Of a DNA stretch of 64,000 nucleotides, positions 8,693 to 19,350 are shown one piece after another. The notes under the pieces are model-generated. The model had not been told where the DNA came from. It saw only the letters and a list, made by a program, of their open reading frames with translations, and did not search any database. Source of the stretch: Flavobacterium sp. Its GTDB lineage: Bacteria > Bacteroidota > Bacteroidia > Flavobacteriales > Flavobacteriaceae. A program made the position numbers and the translations under genes. The number at the start of each line of letters is the position of its first letter. The first letter of the stretch is position 1. Location: the NCBI RefSeq assembly GCF_017985075.1, contig NZ_JAGNYF010000003.1, forward strand, positions 34,111 to 98,110, read 5' to 3'.

Positions 8693-9352
8693 TTACTCTT
8701 CAATAATTTTTTTTAAAAATTTAATATTGAATGTTTTATTAATGTTTGTATTTATATTGTATGTTTTGAAACAATTTATAAACAAATCAATTTGTTGGTT
8801 CTTTTGTTCGCTTAAAATCAATTTTTTATAATCATTAAGTATCAATTCTAATGGAAATCTTAAAATGCCTATATTTGGCGAAAGATTATTATCATAAACA
8901 TTAGCAATAATTTGATTATTTGAATCTTTAACTTCTACTTCTGTTATTCCAATTTTTATATAATTATAATGAGGTATAAAAGTTACATTTACAGGGTTTT
9001 CATTTTTTTCTGTTGAAAGATAACTTATTTTTAGGCTATCTATTATTGATTTTGATTCTACAAAAGTTAACTTAATTGAATCATTCTCTATTTTATATTT
9101 TCCAGAACCCGAAATATCAACCAGAAAACCTCTACCACAATCAATATTATTATTCTTTTTTTTATACTTTTTCTGATATAAATAAGGCGATTCATTAACA
9201 TAAGAAATAAATCCAAAAGAATTGTTTGCCATTATAACAATGTATTCTTTTTCATTTTCTGACAAATAGGTCCCCAAAGGCAATTCAACTTGTGAAAAAG
9301 ATTGATTAACAATAAGAAAAATCAATATGTTAATTATTTTTTTTAGGTTCAT
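8693..9352 (-). CDS. Hypothetical secreted protein
   Basis: 219 residues with an N-terminal signal peptide (MNLKKIINILIFLIVNQSFS, cut near SFSQ). The mature part is rich in beta-strand-like alternation, Asn and Lys, contains a single cysteine pair (CGRGFL and NCFKTY), and matches nothing I recognise. It stands alone between the DUF2851 gene and cystathionine beta-synthase. Confidence 0.6.
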   Translation of the reverse strand: MNLKKIINILIFLIVNQSFSQVELPLGTYLSENEKEYIVIMANNSFGFISYVNESPYLYQKKYKKKNNNIDCGRGFLVDISGSGKYKIENDSIKLTFVESKSIIDSLKISYLSTEKNENPVNVTFIPHYNYIKIGITEVEVKDSNNQIIANVYDNNLSPNIGILRFPLELILNDYKKLILSEQKNQQIDLFINCFKTYNINTNINKTFNIKFLKKIIEE

Positions 9353-9382
9353 AATTTAATCAACTTAAGTAAAACCAAATAT

Positions 9383-9415
9383 AAAAAAAACGGATAACAT
9401 TTTGCTATCCGTTTT
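9383..9415 (-). terminator. Terminator of the cystathionine beta-synthase gene
   Basis: Inverted repeat AAAACGGATA / TATCCGTTTT with a 9-base loop, followed on the minus strand by a T run. It lies 20 bases beyond the stop of the gene at 9437-10819. Confidence 0.8.
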
Positions 9416-9436
9416 AAAAATATTTATTTAGATTTT

Positions 9437-10819
9437 CTATTTAATAGAACTAATAATATCGTGTTTGGTTATAATATGATGTTTTCCGTTTCCTAAATCT
9501 ACTAAAACCGCTTGATTGTCTTTATTTATTAATTTAGACACTTCATCTATAGAAGCCGATGCCAATACAACCGGAAAAGGTTTACCCATTACTTCTTTAA
9601 TAGGCAAATCAGCTATGTCTTTGTTTTCAAAATAACTTCTAAACAAATCTGATTCATCTAAACTTCCTACAAAACCAGTCGTATCAATTACAGGAATTTG
9701 AGAAATTTTGTATTTTTTTAATCTTTCAATAGCGTGAGAAACCAATTCTTCTGTTCTAACAATAATTAAAGGTTTGTCTTTATGATCCTTGATTAAATCT
9801 TCTGCTTTGGTAATATTTTCCTCTAAAAATCCTCGTTCACGCATCCATTCATCGTTATACATTTTTCCAACATATCGACTTCCAGAATCGTGAAATAAAA
9901 CAACAACAACGTCTTCTGGCTTAAAATGTTCTTTCAATTGCAAAACACCTTTTATAGCGGCACCAGCAGAGTTTCCACAAAAGATTCCTTCTTCTAAAGC
10001 TAATTTACGAGTATAAACTGCAGCATCTTTATCCGTAACTTTTGTAAATCCGTCTATTAAAGAAAAATCAACATTTAATGGTAAGATATCTTCACCAATT
10101 CCTTCAGTTATATACGAATAAATTTCGTTTTCATCAAAAATACCTGTTTCGTGGTATTTTTTAAATACAGATCCATATGTATCAATTCCCCAAATTTTTA
10201 TATTCGGATTTTGTTCTTTTAGATATTTAGCCACTCCAGAAATCGTTCCGCCAGTTCCTACTCCAACCACAAAATGCGTAATCTTACCTTCTGTTTGTTT
10301 CCAAATTTCTGGACCCGTTTGCTCATAATGCGCAGTTGCATTACTTGGATTATCGTATTGATTTACATACCAAGAATTTGGAATTTCATCCCCTAATCGT
10401 TTTGAAACGGAATAATATGAACGTGGATCTGTAGGTTCTACATCTGTAGGACACACGATAACTTTCGCGCCTACTGCACGTAAAATATCTGACTTCTCTT
10501 TTGACTGCTTGTCCGAGATTACAAAAATACATTTATACCCTTTAACAATAGCTGCTAAAGCCAAACCCATTCCTGTATTTCCTGAAGTTCCTTCAATGAT
10601 TGTTCCGCCTGGTTTTAATCGGCCATCTGCTTCAGCATCTTCCACCATTTTTAACGCCATTCTGTCTTTAACAGAATTTCCTGGGTTAAATGTTTCCAAC
10701 TTCCCAAGAACCAAACAAGGCAATTCAGCTGTAATTTTATTAATTTTTACAATTGGCGTATTACCAATAGTTTCTAATATATTTTTAGCGTATTTCATAT
10801 TATTATTTTGTGATGACAA
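9437..10819 (-). CDS. Cystathionine beta-synthase with C-terminal CBS domains
   Basis: 460 residues. The PLP fold-type II domain spans about 8-330, with PLP lysine in GNSVKDRMA, the substrate loop GTSGNTG and glycine-rich [10 protein letters not shown]. Two CBS motifs follow (about 345-460). It joins serine or O-acetylserine with homocysteine or sulfide. CBS domains usually respond to adenosyl ligands. There is no N-terminal heme domain. A shorter paralogue without CBS domains is at 49601-50638. Confidence 0.9.
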   Translation of the reverse strand: MSSQNNNMKYAKNILETIGNTPIVKINKITAELPCLVLGKLETFNPGNSVKDRMALKMVEDAEADGRLKPGGTIIEGTSGNTGMGLALAAIVKGYKCIFVISDKQSKEKSDILRAVGAKVIVCPTDVEPTDPRSYYSVSKRLGDEIPNSWYVNQYDNPSNATAHYEQTGPEIWKQTEGKITHFVVGVGTGGTISGVAKYLKEQNPNIKIWGIDTYGSVFKKYHETGIFDENEIYSYITEGIGEDILPLNVDFSLIDGFTKVTDKDAAVYTRKLALEEGIFCGNSAGAAIKGVLQLKEHFKPEDVVVVLFHDSGSRYVGKMYNDEWMRERGFLEENITKAEDLIKDHKDKPLIIVRTEELVSHAIERLKKYKISQIPVIDTTGFVGSLDESDLFRSYFENKDIADLPIKEVMGKPFPVVLASASIDEVSKLINKDNQAVLVDLGNGKHHIITKHDIISSIK

Positions 10820-10874
10820 AGTTACATGTTCTTGTATGATTTACAAAAAATAACTTCAATTGGTCGATTTTGTA

Positions 10875-12743
10875 CTATTTAAAGAAATTCCATTCTAATC
10901 CGAAACGAATGTGAAAGTCTCTAAATGGAGAATTTGGCGTGTTAAAATAATCTACTTTATTAGTAAACAAAGCATTAAAATGTTCTGCTTTTAGGTAAAT
11001 TCTGCATTGTTGCACACGAGCATTTACAAAGAAATCTAAAACAGGAAATCCTCCAACTTTTGATTGATCCTGAACATAAAATTCTCCTAAGACACCAATA
11101 TAATCATCTGCATAATACTTACTAAAATAGTTTATCGTAACACCCGTTTGCAACAACATGGCTTTCTTAAATACCGATTTGGTGTAATACAAAGTGTTTC
11201 GTAAAACAATATTTGGTAAATTTAAAATTTTTGCATCTTGCTGTACTTCTTGAAGTTTTACTCTGTTATCTAATGCCCAATTTCTGAATTTAATTTCCTT
11301 AGCGATTTCAGCGCTAACATATTGAATAGATTTATTGTATTGAAATGGTTTTACAACCAAGCTATCCAATCGTTGTGTTGTATTATAAAAATACAAATGA
11401 TCATTAATATTAGATATTTGAATTGTAGCATCTACCCATTTATTTTTTGTTTCTACTTTAATAGAACTAATTTTTTCGTTTTTAAAAGGCGAATTCCAAT
11501 TATAATTATCATAATCACTTTTATGAAAAACAAAAATATTATCTGGAATTTTGCTAACTTGTTGAGCTGATATTTTTACAAAATTATCATTAGAAAATGT
11601 ATACTTGGCAAAAGCTTCAAAATTTGAAGAAGGTTGTTTTGAAATCGCGTTTTGTAATACAATATTGAAATTCCACTTATTTCTATCAAATTCATATTGA
11701 CCGCCTACTGAAGTTACGCGATTGTGTAAGTTGTATTTGTCATTTGCATTGAATGCTATATTTTGTGGTATAACATAAAATTGATTATATGAATAATTAT
11801 CTATAAAAAAATTAAGTTCCCCTAATGTTTTTGTTTTAAAACTAACGCCAACCTTATTGTAAAAAACATCATAACGAGTTTTATTATTAATAGAAGTTGT
11901 GTTGGAAATTCCTAAACGATCACTTTTAGTGGCTTGTATATATTCGTAAAACTTATTTTCATAATACGTTTGATGTTTTATTACCAAAGAATTACCGGTT
12001 GAAAATTGATACGATTGATCTAAAAAATAGCGGTTTCCTTTTAATTTGGAAGAAGCATCATTAAAATAAACATCTACACGTTCTCGTTGACTGAAAGATG
12101 GGTTTGTTCCATCTAATTGTTCCAACGTTTTTATACCACCATTTTCTTGATTAAAAATATCTTGACCGATGAAATTAGCTTTTAAAAAATATTTTTTATT
12201 TAGGGAATGATAATTAGTTATAAATCTAAAATGCCCAGAACTAGTCAAATTATTAAAATAATCCCCAACAGAACGAATTGATTTATAAGCAATCGTAAAA
12301 TTTAAATTTGGTTTTGTATTTACTGATAGTAATGCATCTAAACTTTGCCCTTGACGCATAACGGTTTTGAAATAGATATCCGTTAAAGGAGTTGGCACCG
12401 AATAATAATAAATATCATTTGTATTTAAATAAGAAACGTGTTTCGCATTAAATCCAAATTGAGGCAAAACCGATTTGGATTTTCTAGAATAATCCAATTG
12501 ATTATAAAGGTAGCCTTCATTTGAAAAGGAGAATAAACCAAAATTATCTTTTCTTAAATAATTGTATTTATATTCATCTTGAATAGTTAAAGACGTATCA
12601 ATATAAACAGTATCTTTTAGAGTGTTGAAGGTTTTATAGAGTTTAATATCTGCTTTTAATTCTACAACTTTAGTAGTATCTGGTTCTTGCGAATACAAAG
12701 AAAACGAAAAAGCAAAAAACAATATAATAAGTAGGGTTCTCAT
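10875..12743 (-). CDS. Putative beta-barrel porin (Porin_10 family)
   Basis: 622 residues with a signal peptide (MRTLLIILFFAFSFSLYSQ) and a long run of alternating aromatic strands ending in FRDFHIRFGLEWNFFK, a C-terminal Phe-type outer-membrane signature. The opening KADIKLYKTFNTLKDTVYID and VMRQGQSLDALLSVN match the Bacteroidota Porin_10 family. Substrate is unknown. It lies between cystathionine beta-synthase and the SusCD pair but has a separate transcript. Confidence 0.75.
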   Translation of the reverse strand: MRTLLIILFFAFSFSLYSQEPDTTKVVELKADIKLYKTFNTLKDTVYIDTSLTIQDEYKYNYLRKDNFGLFSFSNEGYLYNQLDYSRKSKSVLPQFGFNAKHVSYLNTNDIYYYSVPTPLTDIYFKTVMRQGQSLDALLSVNTKPNLNFTIAYKSIRSVGDYFNNLTSSGHFRFITNYHSLNKKYFLKANFIGQDIFNQENGGIKTLEQLDGTNPSFSQRERVDVYFNDASSKLKGNRYFLDQSYQFSTGNSLVIKHQTYYENKFYEYIQATKSDRLGISNTTSINNKTRYDVFYNKVGVSFKTKTLGELNFFIDNYSYNQFYVIPQNIAFNANDKYNLHNRVTSVGGQYEFDRNKWNFNIVLQNAISKQPSSNFEAFAKYTFSNDNFVKISAQQVSKIPDNIFVFHKSDYDNYNWNSPFKNEKISSIKVETKNKWVDATIQISNINDHLYFYNTTQRLDSLVVKPFQYNKSIQYVSAEIAKEIKFRNWALDNRVKLQEVQQDAKILNLPNIVLRNTLYYTKSVFKKAMLLQTGVTINYFSKYYADDYIGVLGEFYVQDQSKVGGFPVLDFFVNARVQQCRIYLKAEHFNALFTNKVDYFNTPNSPFRDFHIRFGLEWNFFK

Positions 12744-12783
12744 TTTTACAATTTAAAGGGCAAATGTACTGAGAATTTGTTGT

Positions 12784-12812
12784 AAAAAAAAACCCCGATA
12801 AAATCGAGGTTT
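12784..12812 (-). terminator. Terminator of the SusCD operon
   Basis: On the minus strand AACCTCGAT pairs with ATCGGGGTT (one G-U pair) and is followed by nine T residues, 23 bases beyond the SusD stop. Confidence 0.8.
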
Positions 12813-12834
12813 AATTTGAACATAATTAATTATA

Positions 12835-14400
12835 TTATTGTAAATAATAAGGTGTTTTACTGTTAACAGTAAATAATTCTGCATTTGTAATATTTGGAAC
12901 ATTTGCACTGTTTGATGAATACTCAGAAGACGGATAGATTAATCTATAAGGTCTATTAGTTTGAGAAACACCGTTTGGCATTGGCAACACAGGGAAACCA
13001 GTTCTTAAATTATCTAAATGCAATTCAATACCATGCCAATTTGCAAGTGCTAAATATTTTTGAGTCATAATAGCACTAATCTTATTAGTAGAAGCAGTCC
13101 ATCCTAAACCATTTTTAGAATCAATCGCAGCAATATAAGTTGAAGGATTTAAGGTTGTATACCAACCAGCTGGTAATAACCCCCAATTTCTACTGTAAAA
13201 AGCAAAAGAAGCAGTAATACCAGCGTTAAATTTAGCTTGTGCTGAACCTGTCATATAACCTCTTTCCATAGCCTCAGCTTGTAAGAATTCGCTTTCAGAT
13301 GCAAGCATCAAATAAGCATCTCTACTGCAACCATTGTTAACAGCATCAGCTGCACTTAATCCAGTATAACCATGAAAGAAAGCAGCAACTCTAGAAATAG
13401 CTGCACTAGGGAAAATCCCTTGAACATTACCTACCACACCAGTTCCAACAATAGTAAATAATCGTGAACGTCTAGGGTCAACTACACTAGTTGCAGTCAT
13501 ACTAACACCACTTGCTTGGCCGTTTAACAACTTAGCAATGTAATCACCAGCTGCGTTAGCTCTATTAGAAGAAGTCCAATCAGTAAAACCTTCATTTAAA
13601 CCATAAGTTCTAAAAATAGGAGTTCTTTGTCCAACAGCACTTGAGTTATAACCTGGATTTACAGCAACATCAGATGAAATAAAATCAATTGGTAAATTAG
13701 CAAAACGAGAAGTTCTTAATGCCACTAAATTAGCATCTGTTGTTTTAGATAAACGCATTAACATCTTCAATTCAATTGTATTAATGAATTGAATCCATTG
13801 ACCAGTATCTCCACCAAAAACTATGTCTTCAGTTGCAAAATCAATTACATTTGCAGATGGATTATTAAAAAGGTCTCTAGCCTGATCTAATTCCGCAAAT
13901 AATTGAGGTATAATAGCTTTATCATCATCATAAGAAGGAGCTAAAACTGAAGAATTAAAAGCATTTGAATATGGCACATCTCCATATAATGCAGTAGCAT
14001 AATCCATACACATTACTTTGAATACTTTTGCAGCACCAAAATGATATGAATAATTTGGAAACAGTGCTTGTTTATCAAGAATATCTTGAAAATTGTCAGC
14101 AATCAATGCTGTACTTTCAAAATTACCAGTATAACTACTGCTAGTAAAATTGTAGTCATATGCAGGGTCAGTAGTAGTAAAACCACTATTCAATCCCCAT
14201 GCATAGGCCATTTTATTACCAAAGTCATTATAAGTAATAGTTTGAAGATTTACATAACCATTAACTGCACCTGCAAACATTTGAGCAGGGGTAATGTTAT
14301 CAAAACCAGGTCTATTCTGTTGATCTTCATTGACATCTAAATAATTCTCACAAGAGATTAAAGATAAAAGAGCAAAACAGCTAATAAATATTTTTTTCAT
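12835..14400 (-). CDS. SusD/RagB-like outer-membrane lipoprotein
   Basis: 521 residues with a lipoprotein signal (MKKIFISCFALLSLISCENY, lipidated Cys17) and the SusD opening YLDVNEDQQNRPGFDNITPAQMF, followed by an all-helical TPR-like body. SusD-like proteins cap their SusC partner and capture ligand at the cell surface. It follows the SusC gene by 17 bases. No glycoside hydrolase, sulfatase, peptidase or sensor lies beside it, so the ligand cannot be inferred. Confidence 0.9.
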   Translation of the reverse strand: MKKIFISCFALLSLISCENYLDVNEDQQNRPGFDNITPAQMFAGAVNGYVNLQTITYNDFGNKMAYAWGLNSGFTTTDPAYDYNFTSSSYTGNFESTALIADNFQDILDKQALFPNYSYHFGAAKVFKVMCMDYATALYGDVPYSNAFNSSVLAPSYDDDKAIIPQLFAELDQARDLFNNPSANVIDFATEDIVFGGDTGQWIQFINTIELKMLMRLSKTTDANLVALRTSRFANLPIDFISSDVAVNPGYNSSAVGQRTPIFRTYGLNEGFTDWTSSNRANAAGDYIAKLLNGQASGVSMTATSVVDPRRSRLFTIVGTGVVGNVQGIFPSAAISRVAAFFHGYTGLSAADAVNNGCSRDAYLMLASESEFLQAEAMERGYMTGSAQAKFNAGITASFAFYSRNWGLLPAGWYTTLNPSTYIAAIDSKNGLGWTASTNKISAIMTQKYLALANWHGIELHLDNLRTGFPVLPMPNGVSQTNRPYRLIYPSSEYSSNSANVPNITNAELFTVNSKTPYYLQ

Positions 14401-14417
14401 ATTAAAAGTTTTTATTG

Positions 14418-17400
14418 TTAAAATGTAGCATTAATTGCAAATCCAAAAGTTCTAGTTGATGGATATTGTCCATCACCAATAATACCAACACCATTTCTTG
14501 ATGAATTTGATACTGTTCCACCTGGATTTTGTGCTGCGTTAGTTGTTGAACTATTAAACTGACTTGAAGTCTCAGGATCAGCATATCCTCTGTTCTCTAA
14601 ACCGTTTTTAGCTTTAATAAATTTACCATCAGCTAAGAAAACAAATGGGTTTCTTGCATTAACACTAAATTTTAAAGAAGTTAAACCAGTTTTAGAAATC
14701 ATTTTCGCAGGCATACTGTAACTAAACGCAATCTCTCTAACTTTAAGCGATGTAGCGTCAATTAAATTATGAGACCCTAAATTAGCTGCTTGACCATAAT
14801 AAGCTTGAGTTCTGTTAGCATTTCCAGTATAACCTGTATAAAAACCACCAGTTAATACAGTTGTGTTAGGAATATAATCTCCAACAGTAGCTGTAGCAGG
14901 ATTATCTATAACAGATCCTGGCATTAAGAAACCTACTTCTCTATCAAACTCACCTGACTCATATAAATGACCATTCCAAGTTAAATTATGTTTTGTTTGA
15001 GAAATAAAACTATGACCTGTTCTGTAATCTACAGTAAATGATAAACCAAATCCTTTGTAGTTAAAACTATTTGTTAATCCTACAATATACTTAGGTAATG
15101 CTTGACCTAATTTTTTGAATTTTGCATCAACAGTAGGACGACCCTCACTGTTTACAATTACATTTCCATCATTATCTCTTAACCAATCTGTACCTACTAT
15201 ATAAGGGAAAGAATATCCTTCAACAGCTGCAATTTCACCATCAACATTTGAATTACCTCCACTATAAAGTGTAATTTGATCTCCTTCACCTGCATCAACA
15301 ACTTTCGTATCATATCCAGAAAAAGAGATTCTACCATTCCATTTAAAGTTTTCAGTATTAACTGGCATAAAACCTAAATCAATCTCATAACCTTTTGCTT
15401 CTAATTCACCATTATTGTCAACAGCAGAACCTAAACCAGAGAAAGAACTAGCTGAAGTTGAAGTAATTAAATCTGAAGTTTTAGTTAAATAACCAGCAAC
15501 ATCAAGTGTTAATCTATCTTTAAAAAATCCAAAATTAACACCTGCTTCAATTGTAGTATATGTTTCAGGTTTAATGTTTGCATTTGTAATATTTGTTAAA
15601 TCTTGATAAGAGTTTCCTGTATCAGGAAAAGGAAAATTAGATGCTAAAGTTCCTGTATTTAATATTTGATATGCTCCAATTGGATCTAATGAACCAACTT
15701 TAGTATAGTTACCATATATTTTTAAATTACTTAAAGTATTCTTTCCTTTTAAAAAGTCAAATGCTTTAGTAGGTACAAATGATAAACCAACAGAAGGATA
15801 ATTATAAAACTGATTTCCTTTTTTGGCAACACTATTTCCTTCACGTCTCATCGTTGCGTTTAAAAATAAATAATCTCTATAATTTAAATCCGCATTAATA
15901 AAAGTACCAGTAGTTTTAGAAACAAATCTACTATTTCTTAACGCACTTGGATTTGCAGGATTTAAAACATTTGTTATGTTATAAAAACCTGGAATTTCTA
16001 AATTAGAACCTCCAATAGAAGTTCTATAGTTTTCACTATACTGAATATTTTGACCAATATTAAATTTCAATCCAATATCATCAGTTAATTCATAGTTAAA
16101 GTTAGCTAAAAAATCTCCGTAGTAATAAGTAGAACCAAAAACAGATTGATAAAATGATGATGCTTGATCAAAACCACCATCAGAAAAATCAGCTGAATTT
16201 GCTAATTCATTAGTATATGAAGTTTGATTAGTATTTCTCATTTGAACAGAACCATTGTGAGATAAACTAATGTTTTTATTTATTTCATATGAAGTATTCA
16301 AACCAAAATTTACAAAGTTTGAAACCTCTTCTAATCTATTATTATCTTTAGCCCAGAAAGGATTCATATAATAACCATTCCAACCATAAATACCTCTATC
16401 TTTAAATTGAGAAATTGGAATATTAGAAGCTGTTTGCAATAAGTTAGTTAATAAAGTGTAATCACCTCTACTAGTAGCAGCATTAACATTTGCTTGTTTT
16501 GTTCTTTGATTTGTAAAGGTAACTGTACCTCCTAAAGAAAATTTATTTATTTTTTTACCAGCATTCAATACAACTGTATTTCTATTAAATGTATCTCCAT
16601 CAAGAATAAAGTCACGCTTTAAATTACCTAAATTCAAGTTAAGATAAGAATCTTTACCCCCAACGTTAACATTTAAGTTGTTTTGATAAACATAACCTGT
16701 TTTGTAGAAATCCTTAATTGTATCATCACCTAAAGTAGAATAAGGCGCTTCAATAATATTACCGTTTGCATCTGGTAAACCAACTTGACGAACTACTCCA
16801 TCAAATTTAGGTCCCCATCCACCATTTTCTTGAGGATCGTAAGAACCATACCAACCTTGACCATATTGAGTTTGTCTTAAAGGAACAAAATTAATATTCT
16901 CAATATCTACCACAGAATTTAAAGTAACACTTACTTTTCCATTTGTGTTAGATTTTTTTGTTGTTACAATAACAACACCACTTTTACCTTGAGAACCATA
17001 TAAAGCAGCTCCTTGAGCTCCTTTTAATACAGTCACATTTGAAATTACATCTGCTGGTATAGATGCAAAAACATCTGCAGTAGAAATAACGTCATCAATA
17101 ACTACTAAAGCTTCTGTATTACCAGAAATAGACAACATAGAACGAACTCTAATTGAATTAGAACCATTAATATTGTTATTTGTAGCATTAATAGTAACCC
17201 CAGAAACTTTTCCAATTAATGCTCTTACAGCATCAGGGTTATTAGCAGCTTTCAATTCTTCATTACTCACAGTGGAATAAGAAGAAGTTACAGCAGCTTT
17301 TTTTCTTTTAATACCTAATGCTCCTGATACTGTAACCTCTTTAATCACATTATCTATTGTAGATAAAGCAACATTAATAACGTTACCAGCACCAACCTTT

Positions 17401-17645
17401 ACTGTTTTTGTCTCTTTATTTAAAAAAGAAACTTCCAAGACATCTCCTTGAGATGCTTTAATTGAGAATTTACCATTCTCATCTGTTTGAGTACCTTGTT
17501 GTGTACCCGCAATACTCACAGTAGCACCTGGCAAATTAACGCCATCACTTGTTACTGTACCCGTAACAGTTTTCTGTTGTGCGAAAGAAAACTGCATTGT
17601 AAACGCTACTAAAAGCGTAAAAATCCATTTGAACTTCGATCTCAT
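14418..17645 (-). CDS. SusC/RagA TonB-linked outer-membrane receptor
   Basis: 1075 residues: signal peptide (MRSKFKWIFTLLVAFTMQFSFAQ written here as cut after FSFA), carboxypeptidase-D-like domain (about 25-100, GTVTSDGVNLPGATVSIAG), plug domain with the SusC signature around NNINGSNSIRVRSMLSISGN and VTVLKGAQGAALYGSQGKSG, then a 22-strand barrel ending FGFAINATF. It imports a ligand with energy from TonB. It is the first gene of a two-gene operon with susD. Confidence 0.93.
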   Translation of the reverse strand: MRSKFKWIFTLLVAFTMQFSFAQQKTVTGTVTSDGVNLPGATVSIAGTQQGTQTDENGKFSIKASQGDVLEVSFLNKETKTVKVGAGNVINVALSTIDNVIKEVTVSGALGIKRKKAAVTSSYSTVSNEELKAANNPDAVRALIGKVSGVTINATNNNINGSNSIRVRSMLSISGNTEALVVIDDVISTADVFASIPADVISNVTVLKGAQGAALYGSQGKSGVVIVTTKKSNTNGKVSVTLNSVVDIENINFVPLRQTQYGQGWYGSYDPQENGGWGPKFDGVVRQVGLPDANGNIIEAPYSTLGDDTIKDFYKTGYVYQNNLNVNVGGKDSYLNLNLGNLKRDFILDGDTFNRNTVVLNAGKKINKFSLGGTVTFTNQRTKQANVNAATSRGDYTLLTNLLQTASNIPISQFKDRGIYGWNGYYMNPFWAKDNNRLEEVSNFVNFGLNTSYEINKNISLSHNGSVQMRNTNQTSYTNELANSADFSDGGFDQASSFYQSVFGSTYYYGDFLANFNYELTDDIGLKFNIGQNIQYSENYRTSIGGSNLEIPGFYNITNVLNPANPSALRNSRFVSKTTGTFINADLNYRDYLFLNATMRREGNSVAKKGNQFYNYPSVGLSFVPTKAFDFLKGKNTLSNLKIYGNYTKVGSLDPIGAYQILNTGTLASNFPFPDTGNSYQDLTNITNANIKPETYTTIEAGVNFGFFKDRLTLDVAGYLTKTSDLITSTSASSFSGLGSAVDNNGELEAKGYEIDLGFMPVNTENFKWNGRISFSGYDTKVVDAGEGDQITLYSGGNSNVDGEIAAVEGYSFPYIVGTDWLRDNDGNVIVNSEGRPTVDAKFKKLGQALPKYIVGLTNSFNYKGFGLSFTVDYRTGHSFISQTKHNLTWNGHLYESGEFDREVGFLMPGSVIDNPATATVGDYIPNTTVLTGGFYTGYTGNANRTQAYYGQAANLGSHNLIDATSLKVREIAFSYSMPAKMISKTGLTSLKFSVNARNPFVFLADGKFIKAKNGLENRGYADPETSSQFNSSTTNAAQNPGGTVSNSSRNGVGIIGDGQYPSTRTFGFAINATF

Positions 17646-17844
17646 ATTAATTTTATTTGAGTTAGTTATTCCGCAAACTTCTTAATAATTTCTTAAATAA
17701 ACAAATAATACTTCACAATATTGTCATTTTTTTTGTGTTAAAATTTTTTTCGGATTTAAAAACTATGTAGAACCCACAATATAATAGCGTTGAATAAATG
17801 TTAAATGTTGTTTTAAATTTAATTATTTTTGTAAAAAATATTTT
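17646..17844. other. Divergent intergenic region between susC and rnhB
   Basis: A 199-base AT-rich gap carrying the leaders of both genes. TATTTTTG at 17824-17831 fits a -7 element for rnhB. I saw no sigma/anti-sigma gene, riboswitch or strong palindrome. Confidence 0.5.
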
Positions 17845-18540
17845 ATGTTAAATAAATGTTACAGTAATTTTACTATTGAGTGCGGAACGGATGAAGCCGG
17901 CAGAGGATGTTTGGCTGGTCCTGTAACCGCTGCTGCAATTATTTTACAATCACCTAACATTAAACTTACAAAAGAGCAAAAAAAACAAGAGCACCTGTTA
18001 TTTCAAGCAATAAATGATTCCAAGCAATTATCTGAAAAAAAACGTTTTGAGTTGAGACCTATTATTGAAGATTTATTTGATTTTTCTTTTACACATATAT
18101 ATAATGTAGAAATTGATGAAATAAATATTCTAAATGCATCAATGAAAGCTATGCAAGAAAGCGTTTTAAAACTGAAAACAATACCCGAATATATTATTGT
18201 AGATGGAAACAGACCTTTAAACGGAAAATTAGGCATGAAACAAAAAGAAGGAAAAATTTTTAATACAAAAGAAATTGAAATATTATCCTCGATTCCAAAT
18301 ACGTCTATTATTAAAGGTGATGCTAAATTTTTGAGTATTGCCGCTGCTTCTATTTTAGCAAAAACGTATCGAGATGATTTTATGGATACTATTCACGAAG
18401 AATATCCTATGTATAATTGGAAAAAAAACAAAGGTTACCCTACAAAAGAGCACCGAGATGCTATTAGAAAATATGGCATTACAAAGTACCACAGAAAAAC
18501 GTTTAGATTATTACCAGAACAATTAATATTAGAATTGTAA
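17845..18540 (+). CDS. rnhB: Ribonuclease HII
   Basis: 231 residues with the RNase HII motif [15 protein letters not shown] at 11-25 (catalytic Asp and Glu), IIVDGN and [19 protein letters not shown]. It cleaves RNA in RNA-DNA hybrids, including single ribonucleotides in DNA. The downstream gene lipB is convergent and ends 3 bases away. Confidence 0.93.
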   Translation: MLNKCYSNFTIECGTDEAGRGCLAGPVTAAAIILQSPNIKLTKEQKKQEHLLFQAINDSKQLSEKKRFELRPIIEDLFDFSFTHIYNVEIDEINILNASMKAMQESVLKLKTIPEYIIVDGNRPLNGKLGMKQKEGKIFNTKEIEILSSIPNTSIIKGDAKFLSIAAASILAKTYRDDFMDTIHEEYPMYNWKKNKGYPTKEHRDAIRKYGITKYHRKTFRLLPEQLILEL

Positions 18541-18543
18541 GTT

Positions 18544-19236
18544 CTAAATAAAAGAACTTTCAAATAAAACTGAAAAATGTTTTAGAATTTTTTCTTTAAC
18601 TTCTTCCTCATTTACTTCCCTACCCAACTCAACGTGCATAGACGTTACTGCCTTACCACGAATACCACAAGGAATAATATTATCAAAATAGCCTAAATCG
18701 GCATTTACATTTAAGGCAAAGCCATGCATAGTTACCCAACGAGAAGCACGAACACCCATAGCGCAAATTTTTCGAGCAAATGGCGTTCCTACATCAAACC
18801 AAACTCCTGTTTCACCAGGACTGCGTTCTGTTTTCAATCCGTATTCTGCTAGGGTTAAAATAATGGCTTCTTCTAAAAATCGAAGATATTTATGAATATC
18901 GGTAAAAAAATTCTCTAAATCTAAAATTGGATAGCCTACAATTTGACCAGGACCGTGATATGTGATATCTCCACCTCTATTTATCTTATAGAAAGTAGCA
19001 CCTTTTTCTGATAGTTGCTTTTCGGAAAGTAATAAATTAGAAACATCGCCACTTTTACCTAATGTGTATACATGAGGATGTGTAACATAAAGAAAGAAAT
19101 TAGGCGTAGGAATTGGAATAGTTGCATTTCTATTTAGAATTTTCAAATCCACAATTCTTTTAAACAATTCTTCTTGATACTCCCAAGTTGCTTTGTAATC
19201 TTTATTACCTAAATCAAGAAGTTGAATTTGTTTCAT
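18544..19236 (-). CDS. lipB: Octanoyl-[acyl-carrier-protein]:protein N-octanoyltransferase
   Basis: 230 residues with RGGDITYHGPGQIVGYPILD (80-99) and KICAMGVRASRWVTMHGFAL (about 170), which carries the catalytic Lys and Cys of LipB. It moves octanoate from acyl carrier protein to lipoyl domains as the first step of lipoate synthesis. Divergent from lysS. Confidence 0.95.
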   Translation of the reverse strand: MKQIQLLDLGNKDYKATWEYQEELFKRIVDLKILNRNATIPIPTPNFFLYVTHPHVYTLGKSGDVSNLLLSEKQLSEKGATFYKINRGGDITYHGPGQIVGYPILDLENFFTDIHKYLRFLEEAIILTLAEYGLKTERSPGETGVWFDVGTPFARKICAMGVRASRWVTMHGFALNVNADLGYFDNIIPCGIRGKAVTSMHVELGREVNEEEVKEKILKHFSVLFESSFI

Positions 19237-19298
19237 ACACGAAAATAGATTTATTTGTCAAAGATACAATTTTAAATCATTCTGCTAAAAATTCTGAC

Positions 19299-19329
19299 TT
19301 TGAAACTATATTTCTATTGCTTATCTTTG
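19299..19329 (+). promoter_or_regulatory. Promoter of lysS
   Basis: A -33 TTTG (19299-19302) and a -7 TATCTTTG (19322-19329) separated by 19 bases form a complete Bacteroidota housekeeping promoter, ending 21 bases before the lysS ATG. Confidence 0.65.
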
Positions 19330-19350
19330 CCTTCTTAAATAATATATATT

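Noticed and set aside
12835-17645. A polysaccharide utilisation locus
   Set aside because: The SusCD pair has no neighbouring glycoside hydrolase, lyase, sulfatase or regulator, so only the receptor pair is supported.
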